The notes under the pieces were generated by a model. It ran no database searches, was not told the origin of the DNA, and was given only the letters and a program-made list of their open reading frames with translations. From NCBI RefSeq assembly GCF_003576645.1, contig NC_044916.1, positions 30,773,599 through 30,837,598 on the forward strand: a stretch of 64,000 nucleotides of DNA. Direction: 5' to 3'. Both the position numbers and the translations under genes were made by a program. Below, in pieces: positions 23,589 through 36,765 of this stretch. The number at the start of each line of letters is the position of its first letter. Position 1 is the stretch's first letter. This DNA is from Ipomoea triloba. Its lineage: Eukaryota; Streptophyta; Magnoliopsida; Solanales; Convolvulaceae.

Positions 23589-23589
23589 G

Positions 23590-23720
23590 AAATTAAAGCG
23601 CTCACACGCCCCCTTAACGTGTGGGTGACGCGAAGATTCGAACTCATGATCTTTTGCATGACTCTGATCTCAAATTAAAGCATGTGCTCCATCTCAACTA
23701 AAAGCCTAAGCTGATAGTTG
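23590..23720 (-). repeat. tRNA-derived SINE-like fragment
   Basis: Read on the minus strand it starts TCAGCTTAGGCTTTTAGTTG and carries GATCATGAGTTCGAATCTTC, which contains a good B-box core (GAGTTCGAATC). The A-box side is weak and no tail or target duplication is visible. It is not a folded tRNA gene: no acceptor or anticodon stem can be paired. Confidence 0.45.
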
Positions 23721-25940
23721 GACTGCACATATTATATTTATGCTCACGTAGGATTTATCTTTTAATTTTTAAAAATATGATCCTTTAATTTAATTGTTTT
23801 ATAACTTTGATCCCTCGTCTGGATCCGGAGCTCACAAGTTCTGTTCTTCCTCAAAATTTCTATAGTTACTTTATCATTTTCCTTTAATATCTAAGCTTTA
23901 TCAACTTTTATTTTCTTTAAAATCGCACAAAAATTGGCTCCCATATCTCTCAATGTGTCCATATATTTGGTTTAGAGGGAAATGAAAGTTGATAAAGTTT
24001 GGTTATGCTAGGAAACGAAATGGGTATAAAGGAGTTTACACTTTCTTTTATGGTAAAGAATTAAATTTATAACATTTTGAACAATTGATGGACGGACTGA
24101 ATTTTTTAAAAAATTCAAAGAAATGTCTTGTTATCTTATATTGCATATCTAGTCACTAGTCATAATTGATGGATAAAATTTATAATTATTCTTTTAATAA
24201 TAATTTTATTTATTTAAATAGAAGATATTTAATCACAATTTATTTAGAGATATTGTAATTTTTAGAAAATAAAAAGTCTTAATTTATCGAAAGAAAATGA
24301 GTTGTTCAATTATGAAATTGCATGTCATTATATAATGCTTGGCTCTTTTTATGTAAGTGCAAAGTCCACATGGGTAGTTTTATCCATTTATTATTGTGTT
24401 TGGAAATTAAGTGTTGAAAATAATTATTTGAACATTAAGTAGCTAGATGGGAGTTAATGGTATAAAACCTAATACGATCTGTTTAATAAATAAAAAGTTT
24501 TAAAAAATAAAAGATAAAATGGAAAAAAAAAATATTATAAATCATGTAAGTTAGTTCCCTTTCATATTCATGATCGGTCATGCATATAGACAATATTGAC
24601 AATCTTGAAAGAAGAAGATAATAGTCGCAATCTAGTTTTATAAGAAGTTGTGGGCATTCAAGTATACTCAATAAATAATTTATTAATTTATAAAGTAAAT
24701 AAGGTAGTAGCTTTATGCGATTCAATAATCCTTTTGATATAAATCCCTTTATATATAGTAGATAAGATTTTGTGATTTTCTAGCAATTATTATTGAATTT
24801 GGTCGGTCATATACAACTTGATAATTTAGGACTTCCTCAAATTAAAGGTAACTAAAACAACTTTGTAAAATATGGTTAGTTGTAATGAATATTGTTAGTA
24901 TTGTTGTCAACAATACACAATAAAACTAGTTATACATACATAATTATACTAGACTCAGCAAGATCGATATTGGTGTCAATCGACACCATAGATGAATGTT
25001 TTATATTTATAACTACTTTTCATTTCTATCCAACAAGTACGCAAGCAAAAATTTTCAAAATTTTGATCTTTTTTCTTACCATATTTGAGAAGTGATTGAA
25101 TTTTTTACTCTCAATAGTAGGGTATGTGGTCGAAAAACTCATATCTTTAGTAAAAAACTTACTTTTTTTGATAACTTTTCTAGATAGTTAAACTTTTTTT
25201 TTCAAAAAAAAAAGTTAATTTCTTTTACATATAGTGAAGAAACAAATAGAAGAATAAGAGAAAAAAAAAAGAAGGAAAAGAGATAAAGGATAAAAATTAA
25301 TGAAATTCCTAGTTTTCTTAAGAAGAAGGAAAAGAAGGAAGGTGAAGAAAAAAAAAATGGTTATGCCAATTGCCAAAGAATAAAAACAAGTTGTCTCTCG
25401 TCTTGTGGGTTTTGACTTTTTGCATCTTGGTAGAAACATTTTCCCTTTTCAATATTTGTGGCTTTTTTAATCATAGTAATTAAAAGAATATATATATAAC
25501 GATCGATGATTGAAAATTCATGAGCATGTCCGATAAATTAGTTGTCTACATTTTTATAACTTTTGTTGGCGATTAATTGATTGGCATTATTAGTCGCTTA
25601 CTCACTTTTGATTGTTAATCAAAACTAGACGATGAACTAGCATGTTCAACTTTTTCAATTTCAAATTGGAATACAATAAACATAAACTCATCAAATAATT
25701 TGGCATTGATCGGTAAAATTCTTATTGACATTTCTTATTTTAAGATTGATGTTCAATAATAATATTTTGAAAAAATAATTAAATAGACCTTCAAATTATA
25801 ATTGAAAAGTAATTAGATCGTTAATTTATTTTAAAAAAAATCAATTGAACAGTACAATTTGTCAAATTGATACTCCGTATGATTTAGTTGATAACTTGTC
25901 AAGTTGATGTAATTAACTCAAATAACCAGTAAACTTAGGG
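23721..25940. other. AT-rich intergenic DNA
   Basis: No gene, structured RNA or terminal repeat recognised on either strand. Purine-rich tracts at about 25200-25430 generate spurious reading frames on the minus strand. Confidence 0.5.
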
Positions 25941-25945
25941 TAACA

Positions 25946-26405
25946 ACGGATAAAACTTGTATGAGACCGTCTCACAGATCCTTATTCGTGAGACGGGTCG
26001 GGTCGGATCAAGGCACCATGCAAAATATCATACTTATATGTGCAAATGTCATACTTTTATGCTCAAATATAACACTAATCAAGAATACAATTTTTGTTAC
26101 TTATTAGAGAAAAAAACAATACATTTTTCATAATAAATAATGTTGACAAGTGCCACTTACTTATAAGGGCAAATATAATACTTTTGTGGGAGAATGTAAT
26201 ACTTTTAAATCGAAATGTAAAAGTATTGTATTTCTACTTAAAAGTATTACATTTACTCTTATAAGTAACAAAAATTTTATTCCTAATTAGTATTACATTT
26301 GAGCATATAAGTATGACATTTGTGCATATAAGTGTTACAGTTGCATTTTGACCAGACCTGACCCGACCCGTCTCATGGTGAGACGGGCTCACACAAATTT
26401 TTGCC
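25946..26405. mobile_element. Inverted-repeat element (GAGACCGTCTCAC family)
   Basis: The left end has AAAACTTGTATGAGACCGTC then GTGAGACGGGTCGGGTC. The right end has GACCCGACCCGTCTCATGGT then GGCTCACACAAATTTTTGCC. These pair as inverted arms of about 60 bases around an AT-rich core with repeated TATAAGTATGACATTTGTGC-like words on both strands. Related ends occur at 42208-42300 and 59310-59460. Such elements are common in dicots; no protein is encoded. Target duplication not resolved. Confidence 0.6.
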
Positions 26406-26493
26406 AATGCATTCACGTGCTAATTTTTCAAAAAATTTTAACATTTTAAAAATAAAAAATAAAACATACTATTTTGCTTTCTCTATTATTTAG

Positions 26494-26620
26494 ACAAAAA
26501 AAAACAAAAAAAAAAAAAAAAAAAAAAAAAACAAACAAAAAACAAAAAAAAACAAAAAAAAAAAAAAAACAAACAAACAAAAAACAAAACAAAACAAAAA
26601 AAAAACAAACAAACAAAAAA
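26494..26620. repeat. A-rich simple repeat
   Basis: Runs of A interrupted by single C give AAAAAC/AAAC-type units over about 125 bases. The lysine-rich frame through it is an artefact of composition. Confidence 0.85.
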
Positions 26621-29290
26621 CTCATTAGGCATGAGCTTCTTCATCATGTTAGACAAAGAAGTCGTGGTTGGCTTATCTGTCCAGATGACAGAAGCATAGA
26701 TGATTTTATTTATTATTTTTTTTTGTAAAACACTTTAAAAAAAAATTACGGAGTACATTTTTAGTGGTTTCTTAAAGATAATTGGTCAATCAACTCAATT
26801 GCATCAAATTGAGGAGTTAAGATATCTAATTCAAACCTTGCCTAATTACCTGTTCGCATATAGTTTGATTGTTTATTTGACATTTTTCTCTAATATCTCT
26901 TATTAGTTTTAATTAGTATTCTGGGTAAAGAAAACTTTTGACGAATTTAATAAATTTTAAATTATTAGTGTTATTTTATATATCTATATCATCGTAGCTA
27001 TTAATTCTTGAAAATTTAAATTTTAGCAATAGTGTTAGAACTCGAGAATTGTGTGAATTAATAAATAATTAGTTATAAATATAAATTAAACAAATAAAAC
27101 CTTTCAACAAAAAAAAAAAAAAAAAAAAAGTGGGTTTGGACATTAGTGCGTATATATAAATTAAGCTACACTTGTACGTATCTACTTTCCCATTCATGAA
27201 AAATACTCTACACAATGATATACTTGTACGTATCTACTTCCCTTTTTCACTTTTTCTAAAAAAAAACAAGGGGCCATGCTTCTGTCATGGCGACCCGACT
27301 AGGGCCGCTCAACCGGAAGGATCTGCCGCATGTTTTACCCTTCTGGGGACCACCTCTTCACGTGGAAGTCCATTAGGATTGGCCTCCGGTCCCACATGAT
27401 GATACCTTTCTGTCAATGACCAATTAAGTGAGAATATACTGTTTATAAAGAGCCAACCATGCATATTGGGTGTAACTCCCACATTGCGATAAAAATCCAT
27501 CTTGTATGCTACTGTTAAAGCGGGTATATGAAGAAATGCCGGTTGGCAGCCTAGAAAAGGCTAATCAGCTCCACTCCATCACTTTTAACAATTTTACAGG
27601 TTTAGTTCGTTTTCACAACTCTTAATTTGTTTTTGTTTTTTTTTTTAATGAATCAGAGTCGTTTATCAAATCATACATATTCTTAAATTTTATAAGAAAG
27701 CTTTCAGTAGCCATCTGAAAGTGCGTTTTGGGTGAAATTCACATTGTGGACCAAATCGACAAAGAACCACAATGAAGTAAACTGTTTTAGGTTGTTCATA
27801 ACTAATCAGTTTAAAACAAGAAAAACAATAGATAATTTTCACAAGAAATACAACTTGAAATATTATGATTATCCAATCATGACCAATCTTGCAATTTGTA
27901 CCTCTATGAGTGGTTTCGGGCGAAAAGAAAGGACGAGATCGAAAATAAAAGGAAAAAAAGACTTGAAGGAGAAGAAAAGAAACTTTTCCCCTTTTGTTCT
28001 CCCCTTTAACATCCGAAGTATAAGTTACTTGATTGACCTTCATACATACATATTTTAGACTTAGTTTAGTGATGAAATAGTCTTAAGTTAGATAATAAAT
28101 CTAGTATATTTTAATGCATGCCCAAAATTAAAAGTGATAAGTTCATATTTGGATGAAAAAAAATATTACAGATTTAAATACTACATAACTAAGCTATTTT
28201 TCATTGAAAAGGGAAAAAATTACAAATATATGGTGCATGCCATCAGGCAATAATTATTGGGAAGCTATTAAAACTCGTGACATTATGGATCTCTCCTTAA
28301 ACATAAATCTTAATTAGAAAAGTATTATATAAGTTAAAGTTATCAATCTTAAAAAAATTAATTATATTTAATAAAAAAAACACACACATAAAATAGTCGG
28401 GGATCAATAATAAGGACTCATGGTAAATACTTATTAGGGATGGCGGCATATTGTTATGGCCGGGAAGAAGCAAGAAAGATATTTTGCATGGAAAAGAAGA
28501 TAAAAGTGTGGACACTGATGAATAGATGGATAAAAAGAAAGGTACGTTTTTATCTCATATACCATCTTGATGGAGATTAACCATCAGAATCTAATTATCT
28601 TTTTGGAGAGTGAAAAATGTCATACGACAGATTCAATCAAAAGAGCAATTGGAAATGGAGAAAATTAATTAATATAATTAGGTGTAGACGGTGGGGTGTT
28701 CGGTCCTTGGATGCCAACCCACGCCATTTCATCAATAGCCCTTTCATTCTACCTCATAATCTTCATGCACGCTTCAAATAAAACTCTGTATAAAGCTCAA
28801 AATGATTTTATGAAAACGTACCGTTACCATTTGGAGACTTCATGTTTAATGTACTTAAAAGCCAATTGCAAGGAGTGTTTGCGGTATATATATATAAGGT
28901 GATTGTTAAGAAAAATGGGACCAAAAAATTAAGAACGGAAAATATATATAATTGAGAACATGGTTCACTTTGTTAGGATGGGCTTCACTCGCTGTATGCT
29001 AATTCTATTACACTCCAACTCATGTCAATAATGTCATCTTTCAATAACATATGAGTCGTCTATACAACAATGAGTTAATTAATTATCTCTATTGCTCCAA
29101 CTAACACTTGCTTTGCGTGGACTGAGCACTGCGGTCTGCTTGTCTCTGCTGGTGCATATGGTGGGCATGCACAACGGTCTCCACGCGTAGAACTAACTGT
29201 CAACAAACCAGAAGATTAGGCATATATGTATCTTCAACTCCACTTGCCAATAAAAATAAGTTCAATGTTTCATAAGGACTTGGCATGCAA
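26621..29290. other. Intergenic DNA without recognisable genes
   Basis: The least AT-rich part, 27270-27490, has a minus-strand frame of 63 codons ending in GLPREEVVPRRVKHAADPSG that I cannot assign; it may be a transposon remnant. Nothing else stands out. Confidence 0.4.
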
Positions 29291-29295
29291 ATTAA

Positions 29296-29596
29296 GGGTG
29301 TGTTTGGTTGGGGGATTTTGGTATAGGGAATGTGTATGAAAGTGATTGCTAGTGTTTGGTTGATAGGTTTTGAGGATGCTACTATGGGTTTGGAATATCC
29401 CATTAATGAGAAAACCCATACCCTTATTAAATAAGGGTTTCATTTCACTTCTTCATTTCTTCCCCAACTATTAATATTCATTCTCATTCCACCCAACTAC
29501 CAAACATGTTAAATACTTTCACCAAAACCCATTACCCTTACCAAGTATTTGATACCTATTTCGATTCCGATTCCCATGTGCGAACTAAACACACCC
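29296..29596. mobile_element. Tourist-like MITE (PIF/Harbinger)
   Basis: A 301-base element. The left end is GGGTGTGTTTGGTTGGG; the right end in reverse is GGGTGTGTTTAGTTCG. It is flanked by TAA on both sides (29293-29295 and 29597-29599), the three-base target duplication of PIF/Harbinger. No coding capacity. A transposase elsewhere in the genome would have moved it. Confidence 0.82.
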
Positions 29597-30394
29597 TAAG
29601 TTTCCATTATCAGGATTGATCCACATCTAACTTTCTGACATGGTATTATTGGAATTTTTCACATTTTCACTCACTCAAAATTCAAAAGTAGACAGAAATT
29701 TTAAATTTTTAGTTACAGTCACTTTAGAAATCTAAAAAAAAAAAAAATTTATAAGTACTGACTATTGAGTAATGTGGTCAGTAATATTGACTACTTTTTC
29801 TAGTAGTTGAAAATTTTTGTTGGTGAAATCATTTGGTGGGTTCTTTATTAAATTTGTGGTGAAATAAATCAATTAACAAATACTCAATGATTTTTTTTTT
29901 ATTTTTAATTAGATAAAGTTACACCATGGAGTAAATATTATGAGCTATTTTAATAAGGAAAAAATTAACTTTTTTTCTATGGGAAGAATGCAAATCACAA
30001 AATTTCTATAATTAAAAAAATGAAACATGTAATTTACCAAGATTTTCTTTTTATTTTTAGTGTGGTGTACAACGTTTTAGAAATTTTCCTAATAATTTAA
30101 TTATATCCCCAATAAATGTGAATGCGGATAAAATCTACCATTCAATCCATCAAACAAACTAAAAAAATATTCAATTTATAATATTCATTCATAAAATGAT
30201 AAAATAACATCTAAAAATTATAATTAAAGAAGTCCATACTAGTTTTTAGAATAAAATAAAATTTTAAATGTCATATTGTTGAACATCAATAATTGGTGTA
30301 GAATATTTGCCTAATGTAGTAAATTCAACCTTAGTCATGTTTATGATATCTTTTGTAATTTCATTCATGACAATGGTTCTTAGCAAGTTATAAA

Positions 30395-30640
30395 CAGATT
30401 TGTGTAATGGATTCGTGTAAACGGGTTAACACGATAATATTAATGGAATAAATGGGTTGCAATAAGTTTAACGGGTTGATCCGTTAAGACACGAAACATA
30501 ACAAGTCCTTAACGGGTGAACCCGTAATGACTTGAGACACGTTAAGACTAAACACTAACCCGTTACTTTTGTATCCAGTTTTGTGTCGTGTTAATAGGTC
30601 GCGTCCATAATTGTCAGGTCTATTATATACCATTATTAAA
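30395..30640. repeat. ACCCGTTAA-rich dispersed repeat
   Basis: Contains CGGGTTAACACGATAATATT, AACGGGTTGATCCGTTAAG, AACGGGTGAACCCGTAATGA and CACTAACCCGTTAC. The repeated word AACGGGT and its complement make the segment partly palindromic. This composition is familiar from repetitive elements in many dicots, but I cannot name the superfamily and found no ends. Confidence 0.5.
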
Positions 30641-31697
30641 TGGGACGATTATTTATACCAATTGTAATATAATCTATATATATATAATAACAGAAGTTCC
30701 TGGAAAGCTTTTCCCCCCAAAAATTACTGGGCATTTTAGTCAAAACATAAATAATAAATTAATATAATTAAATTAAAGAATATAATGAACGGAATCAAAA
30801 CATAATGAATATTTATTAACCTAGAATAAAATTAGAAGGAAGACCATGTTTTATTCAATTATTTTAAGTAATAAAATTTGTACCGTATATACATATACAT
30901 GGATAGCTATTAACCTAGAATATTTATAATTTATATAACATAATGTATGTATACGTTATATAAATATTTATGTATATAATATTTATGTATATAATATCTA
31001 TAAATATGTATATGTACGTTATAATTAATATAATAAATATTATATATCGTTAAAATTAAATGTACAATTAAAAATTATAATAGGAAAAGTCTAAAATAAA
31101 ATAGAACCAAGACCATGTTTCATTGAATTATTTTAAGTAATAAAATTTGTACCATATATATATATATATGGATAACTATTAAGCTAGAATATTTATAATT
31201 TATATAACATAATGTATATATTCGTTATATACATATTTATGTATATAATATCTACTAATATGTATATATACGTTTTATAATTAATATAAAAAATATTATA
31301 TATGGTCAAAATTAAATGCATATGATTGCTCTAATCACAACCCCAGATTCAAAAGAATTAACGTGTATAGTAGATAAATTGGTTATTAAGAGAAAAGTAC
31401 GGGAATGAGAATACACATTATACTCTACGATTTGACTTAGTCCAACAAACAACCACCCTAATCACCTAATTTTACCTAATTAGAATACACTCAAGGATTA
31501 TATTTACTCATTTGTAATTAATAAATAATCAATCAATAATAATTATTAATCAATTATTATTATTATTTTCCAAATAAATCTCTTATGTAATAAATATCAT
31601 ACCACTATATAAATCAATATGAATTCAACTTATTTTACATCATTCACTATATATTAGCACTATAGCCTCATAGCATAGCAAAAAAATTATATCTATA

Positions 31698-31833
31698 ATG
31701 GCTCCTACTTTTGTTACACTCAATAAGATAAACGCCTACAACACTGAGTGGTCAATAATAGTACGATTGATTCGTATTTACGAAGTAAATAACAACAGAG
31801 GTGCAACCTTAGAATCTGTGCTGGAAGATGTAG

Positions 31834-31888
<55 letters not shown>

Positions 31889-32974
31889 CATTTCTTGAAT
31901 CATAATATATATTTTCTAATTCATATTCATATATATGTTCTATAAACCCCTCTACAAATTTTTTTATATTATTATTATTATTATTATTTATAATTTATTA
32001 TTTATTATTTATTATTTGGCTTTATCAATTGTTGTTTTAAGTTTGTTTTTTTTTTCTTTCTTTTTAAAATTTTGTATATCATTGTTTTTTTTAATACGAA
32101 GTTTTATGTTTTATTTGCATTGAAAAAATAGGTAAAATTTGTTTTTTTTTTTTGGGTATATTCATTCACAATTCCTATTTTATTATTAATATATTAGGGT
32201 ACCCGTATACACTTGACATTCAAACAACTACATGTTGAAAAATTCAAGTGTATGCTTGATGAGGGATGTTTATACATTGTTTCCAATAATTCTATGGCAT
32301 TCAAAACCACTCAACACAAATACATGCTCAGTTCCATGCGGGGCACAGAAGTGATTGAACATGCACATACCAGTTTCCCAAACAATATTTATAAATTCAA
32401 GGAGTTTGGCCAACATAAACCAGAAGATATAATTTCTTTAGAATTATTTGGTAATATTGTTTTGTTACAATAACTTCATCTTTTAGCTTATGTTATCTAA
32501 TTTAATTATTTACAGTTATTTATTTGTTAAATAAGATTTTTGATATGTTATTTATTTGCTCGAGAGCCAGGTTGGAAATATCTCAAATTTAATTATTAAT
32601 TAATTTTTAAATAATACAAAGTAAATAATATATATACTTTCATTGTATAGGATTCAGATGCTTTTTTCACATTCCAACATGGTCAAGATAACAGTGTTGA
32701 GGTAATTTATCTTTGTTATATAATAAACTATTTTTATATTTATTCTTTTAGCTTTGAAAATATTAGACAACATAAATTATAGAAACCTTTATTTTTTTTA
32801 TAGGAATTGTCTTCAGGTGGTGAGGTCACAACACCAATAAAAGATCTCAAAAAAGACGTTGATGTTGAAATAATTGGATCTGGATCTTCCAGTAACAGCA
32901 TTAAACGTACCTTGAATGATTCATTTTCATCCAATGTTGGAAAGAAGTCAAAATCGATTGTGAAGATAGAAAAA
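31698..32974 (+). CDS. Helitron RPA70-like (DUF223) protein, partial
   Basis: Exon 1 is 31698-31835, from ATG through SVLEDVE to a GT donor; its intron begins with a long TA run. Exon 2 starts at 32198 (GTRIHLTFKQLHVEKFKCML) and carries a DUF223/OB-fold-type segment (MRGTEVIEHAHTSFPNNIYK). Further exons near 32651-32700 (DSDAFFTFQHGQDNSVE) and 32803-32974 (ELSSGGEVTTPIKDLKKD, later IKRTLNDSFSSNVGKKSKS) fit the usual C-terminal tail of Helitron RPA proteins. Such proteins bind single-stranded DNA and are thought to assist rolling-circle transposition. The exon 2-3 junction is not resolved, and the gene runs into 48 undetermined bases, so its 3' end is unknown. Whether it is intact cannot be judged. 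Confidence 0.7.
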
Positions 32975-33022
32975 NNNNNNNNNNNNNNNNNNNNNNNNNN
33001 NNNNNNNNNNNNNNNNNNNNNN
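32975..33022. other. Assembly gap (48 N)
   Basis: Undetermined bases interrupt the Helitron directly after the RPA-like coding tail. A further single N at 33787 separates two near-identical blocks. Gene order across the gap is therefore not secure. Confidence 0.99.
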
Positions 33023-33442
33023 ATTACATCACAGAAGTATAAATACAAAACTATTGTCTTTCAACTAAGTTTTAAGCTACATTATTCCATACTCTTTAAA
33101 AACTATACATTTAGACTATAATACTCATGAAACAGCTGCTGGAATCAACCTCAATAAAACAGTCACGGCTAAGTCCCAAAAATCGTACAGACGGTAATAT
33201 ATTCTTTCATTAAATTAATAATTAAAAAATTTTTTTGGTTAGCCAATGCTTGGGAGTTGACATACTTATCAGCTTATGAATTCTTTAATTTTTTTTATAA
33301 AGAAAATGCATGGGAATTGATATACTTTTAAGCTTATGAATTACGAATACTATGTGGATTTTTATTATTGACTATTGTAAATACTGTAGGGATTTGGTTT
33401 TGCCGTTTAGGTAGGGATTTGAGCTCTGGGAAATTTATCTTT

Positions 33443-33486
<44 letters not shown>

Positions 33487-34086
33487 AATTATATAAAAAA
33501 GGACAATGTGAAGAACAACACAATTGTAGTGTAAAAATATTATTTATTTTTTTTATAACAATATTTTTTTTGTGTTTTTATAAAAGAGTAAGCCATAAAT
33601 CAATTTAATTTCATTTCAATTCTATTTTTTTACTTTTTTCTATTTATCTTAATATGTTATAGGAATAACACAGTAGTAGAAATTAAATTTGTTAATTATT
33701 TCTCTTAAGAAAAAAGTATTATTTATGTACTTTTCAATTTTTTTGTTTATAAAATACAAATATTCAAATTTTGAATAGGAAAAAAANTCAACCTCAATAA
33801 AACAGTCACGGCTAAGTCCCAAAAATCGTACAGACGGTAATATATTCTTTCATTAAATTAATAATTAAAATTTTTTTTTTGGTTAGCCAATGCTTGGGAG
33901 TTGACATACTTATCAGCTTATGAATTCTTTAATTTTTTTTATAAAGAAAATGCATGGGAATTGATATACTTTTAAGCTTATGAATTACGAATACTATGTG
34001 GATTTTTATTATTGACTATTGTAAATACTGTAGGGATTTGGTTTTGCCGTTTAGGTAGGGATTTGAGCTCTGGGAAATTTATCTTT

Positions 34087-34130
<44 letters not shown>

Positions 34131-35077
34131 AATTATATAAAAAAGGACAATGTGAAGAACAACACAATTGTAGTGTAAAAATATTATTTATTTTTTTTAT
34201 AACAATATTTTTTTTGTGTTTTTATAAAAGAGTAAGCCATAAATCAATTTAATTTCATTTCAATTCTATTTTTTTACTTTTTTCTATTTATCTTAATATG
34301 TTATAGGAATAACACAGTAGTAGAAATTAAATTTGTTAATTATTTCTCTTAAGAAAAAAGTATTATTTATGTACTTTTCAATTTTTTTGTTTATAAAATA
34401 CAAATATTCAAATTTTGAATAGGAAAAAAAATGGCTCTACTAAGATTTTGATATATATATATATATATATATATAAATAATTGTTAAAAAATCATTACAA
34501 ATATGAACAGAATCATTTATTTTATATTTACCAAATCATAAAATAATTATAAATTTGTTGAATTTATTATGGTGTATAAATTAAAATCAAATATTCATTG
34601 ATAATCATTCTAAATATGAGCAAAATCAAAATATATATTATTCTTTTAACAAAAATATTACATCACAGAAGTATAAATACAAAATTGTTGTTTTTCAACT
34701 AAGTTTTAAGCTATATTATTCCATACTCTTTTCAAACTACACATTTAGGCTATAATACTCATGAAGCAGTTGCTGGAACCAACCTCCATAAAACAGTCAC
34801 GGCTAAGTCCCACAAATCGTACAGACGGTAATATATTCCTTTATTAAATTAATAATTAAGTTTTTTTTTTTGGTTAGCCAATGATTGGAAATTCAGATAC
34901 TTATCACATTAGGAATCTTTAATTTTTTTTTAATAAACACAATGCATGGGAATTGATAAACTTTTAAGCTTATGAATTAGGAATACTATGTGAATTTTTA
35001 TTATTGACTATTGTAAATAGTGTAGGGATTTGTTTTGCCGTTTAGGTAGGGATTTGTGGTTTGGGAAATTTATCTTT

Positions 35078-35169
<92 letters not shown>
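33023..35169. repeat. Repeated block inside the Helitron (three copies)
   Basis: Block 33145-33786 and block 33788-34430 are almost identical over about 640 bases, both starting TCAACCTCAATAAAACAGTC, and are separated by one N. A more diverged third copy starts near 34783 and is preceded by CATCACAGAAGTATAAATAC at 34662, which also precedes the first block at 33027. Each block ends with TAA repeats or AT-rich DNA. The first two copies are probably one sequence represented twice by the assembly; the third looks like a genuine older duplicate. Confidence 0.75.
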
Positions 35170-35170
<1 letters not shown>

Positions 35171-36765
35171 GATGTGGGAAGAGTCTGCGTGATTTTGCAC
35201 AAATGCCACTTTCAGACATTGAGTGGGCATCCAGTTCAATAAATCGAATGGTGCAAGATGAGTTGAGATATGACATAATAGAAATGCATGAAGAGCATAC
35301 AAAATTGATTTTCAATCTAACAACAGAACAACATGTTGTTTATAGCACAATAATCAGTGCTATAGACATAAATTTATGTGGCATTTTCTTCGTTTACGGT
35401 TATGGAGGGACTGAAAAGACATTTGTCTGGAGAACATTGTCAGCAACATTAAGGTCAAAAGGAGATATAGTACTCAACGTTGCTTCAAGTGGTATAGCTT
35501 CGTTACTACTACCTGGTGGCAGAACTGCTCATTCAAGGTTTGCAATACCACTAAATCCAAATGAGGATTCTACATGTAACATCAATCAAGGTAGCGAATT
35601 AGCTGAACTCATTGTTAAATGCAAACTTATAATTTGGGATGAAGCGCCAATGATGCACAAACATTGCTTTGAAGCTTTGGATAGAAGTTTGCGTGATATA
35701 TTGCGTTTCAATAACCCACAAGGGCTAGACGTACCTTTTGGAGGAAAAACAGTTGTGTTTGGTGGAGACTTCAGACAAATTTTACCAGTTATACCAAAAG
35801 GAACTAGGCAAGATATTGTGCATGCAACAATAAATGCATCTTACCTATGGAGGTATTGTAAAGTCCTACGCTTGACAAAGAATATGAGACTCCAAAACTC
35901 ATCCTCAAATAATGATTATGCACAACTGAAACATTTTTCTGAATGGATTGCAAAAATAGGAGATGGCAAAATTGAGGGGCAAACAGATGAATGTGAATAC
36001 ATAGAGATACTTGGACAAATACTCTTACAGTATTCTACAGATCCCATTAAAGCAATTGTGGAAAGCACGTATCCATCATTCTCAAGTATAATTGATGATC
36101 CATCGTACTTACAAAAAAGGGCGATATTGACACCAACACTTGACGTGGTACATTCTATAAATGAATATATCAGTTCTTTAAACACGTCTGATGGAATTAC
36201 ATATTTGAGTTGTGATAGTACTTGCAAATCTGATTCTAATGTTGATATGTTAGCTGATGTTCACACTCCAGAATTTTTAAATGGAATCAACTGTTCAGGT
36301 GTACCCAATCATGCATTGACATTGAAAGTTGGCACTCCAGTTATGCTATTAAGAAATATTGACCACTCAATTGGTTTATGTAATGGCACAAGAATGGTAA
36401 TTACTAAACTTGGAAATCATGTTCTAGAAGCAAGGATATTGTCCAGAAGCAGTGCAGGTGAGAAAGTACTCATACCAAGAATGTCACTTACTCCATCAGA
36501 CTTGAGGTTGCCGTTTAAATTTCAAAGAAGACAATTTCCATTAATTGTCTCATATGCAATGACAATTAATAAGAGTCAAGGACAATCACTTTCTCATGTA
36601 GGCCTATTCTTGAAAAAATCTGTCTTTAGTCATGGACAATTATATGTTGCAGTTTCTAGGGTCACTACTCCAGAAGGGCTGAAAATATTGATTTGTGACA
36701 GTGAAAGCACCAGAAAAACTTCAACAGCAAACATTGTATACAATGAAGTTTTTCAGAATTTGTAA
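35170..36765 (+). CDS. Helitron PIF1-like helicase, C-terminal part of RepHel
   Basis: About 531 codons ending TAA. Similarity begins just after a TAA microsatellite with [18 protein letters not shown], so an exon probably starts here. PIF1 motifs appear in order: motif [10 protein letters not shown] (codons at 35398-35424), [20 protein letters not shown], motif [10 protein letters not shown] (35629), [15 protein letters not shown] (35758), [28 protein letters not shown] and YVAVSRVTT. The Walker A normally reads GxGGTGKT; here Gly before Lys is Glu, which should damage ATP binding. The frame is otherwise open. Helitron helicases unwind DNA during rolling-circle transposition. No HUH Rep domain is seen upstream, so this is a decayed or incompletely assembled protein. 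Confidence 0.85.

Noticed and set aside
23590..23720. tRNA gene
   Set aside because: A B-box is present but no cloverleaf can be folded. Better read as a SINE fragment.
26474..26728. Lys/Gln-rich frame
   Set aside because: Caused by the AAAAC simple repeat; no start context or similarity.
27309..27500. Minus-strand frame MDFYRNVGVTPNMHGW...
   Set aside because: No recognised domain, no splice context and a single short frame. Left as unassigned.
35056..35169. N-terminal Asn/Ile run of the helicase frame
   Set aside because: TAA microsatellite translated in frame, beginning with a GTG. Helicase similarity starts only after it.
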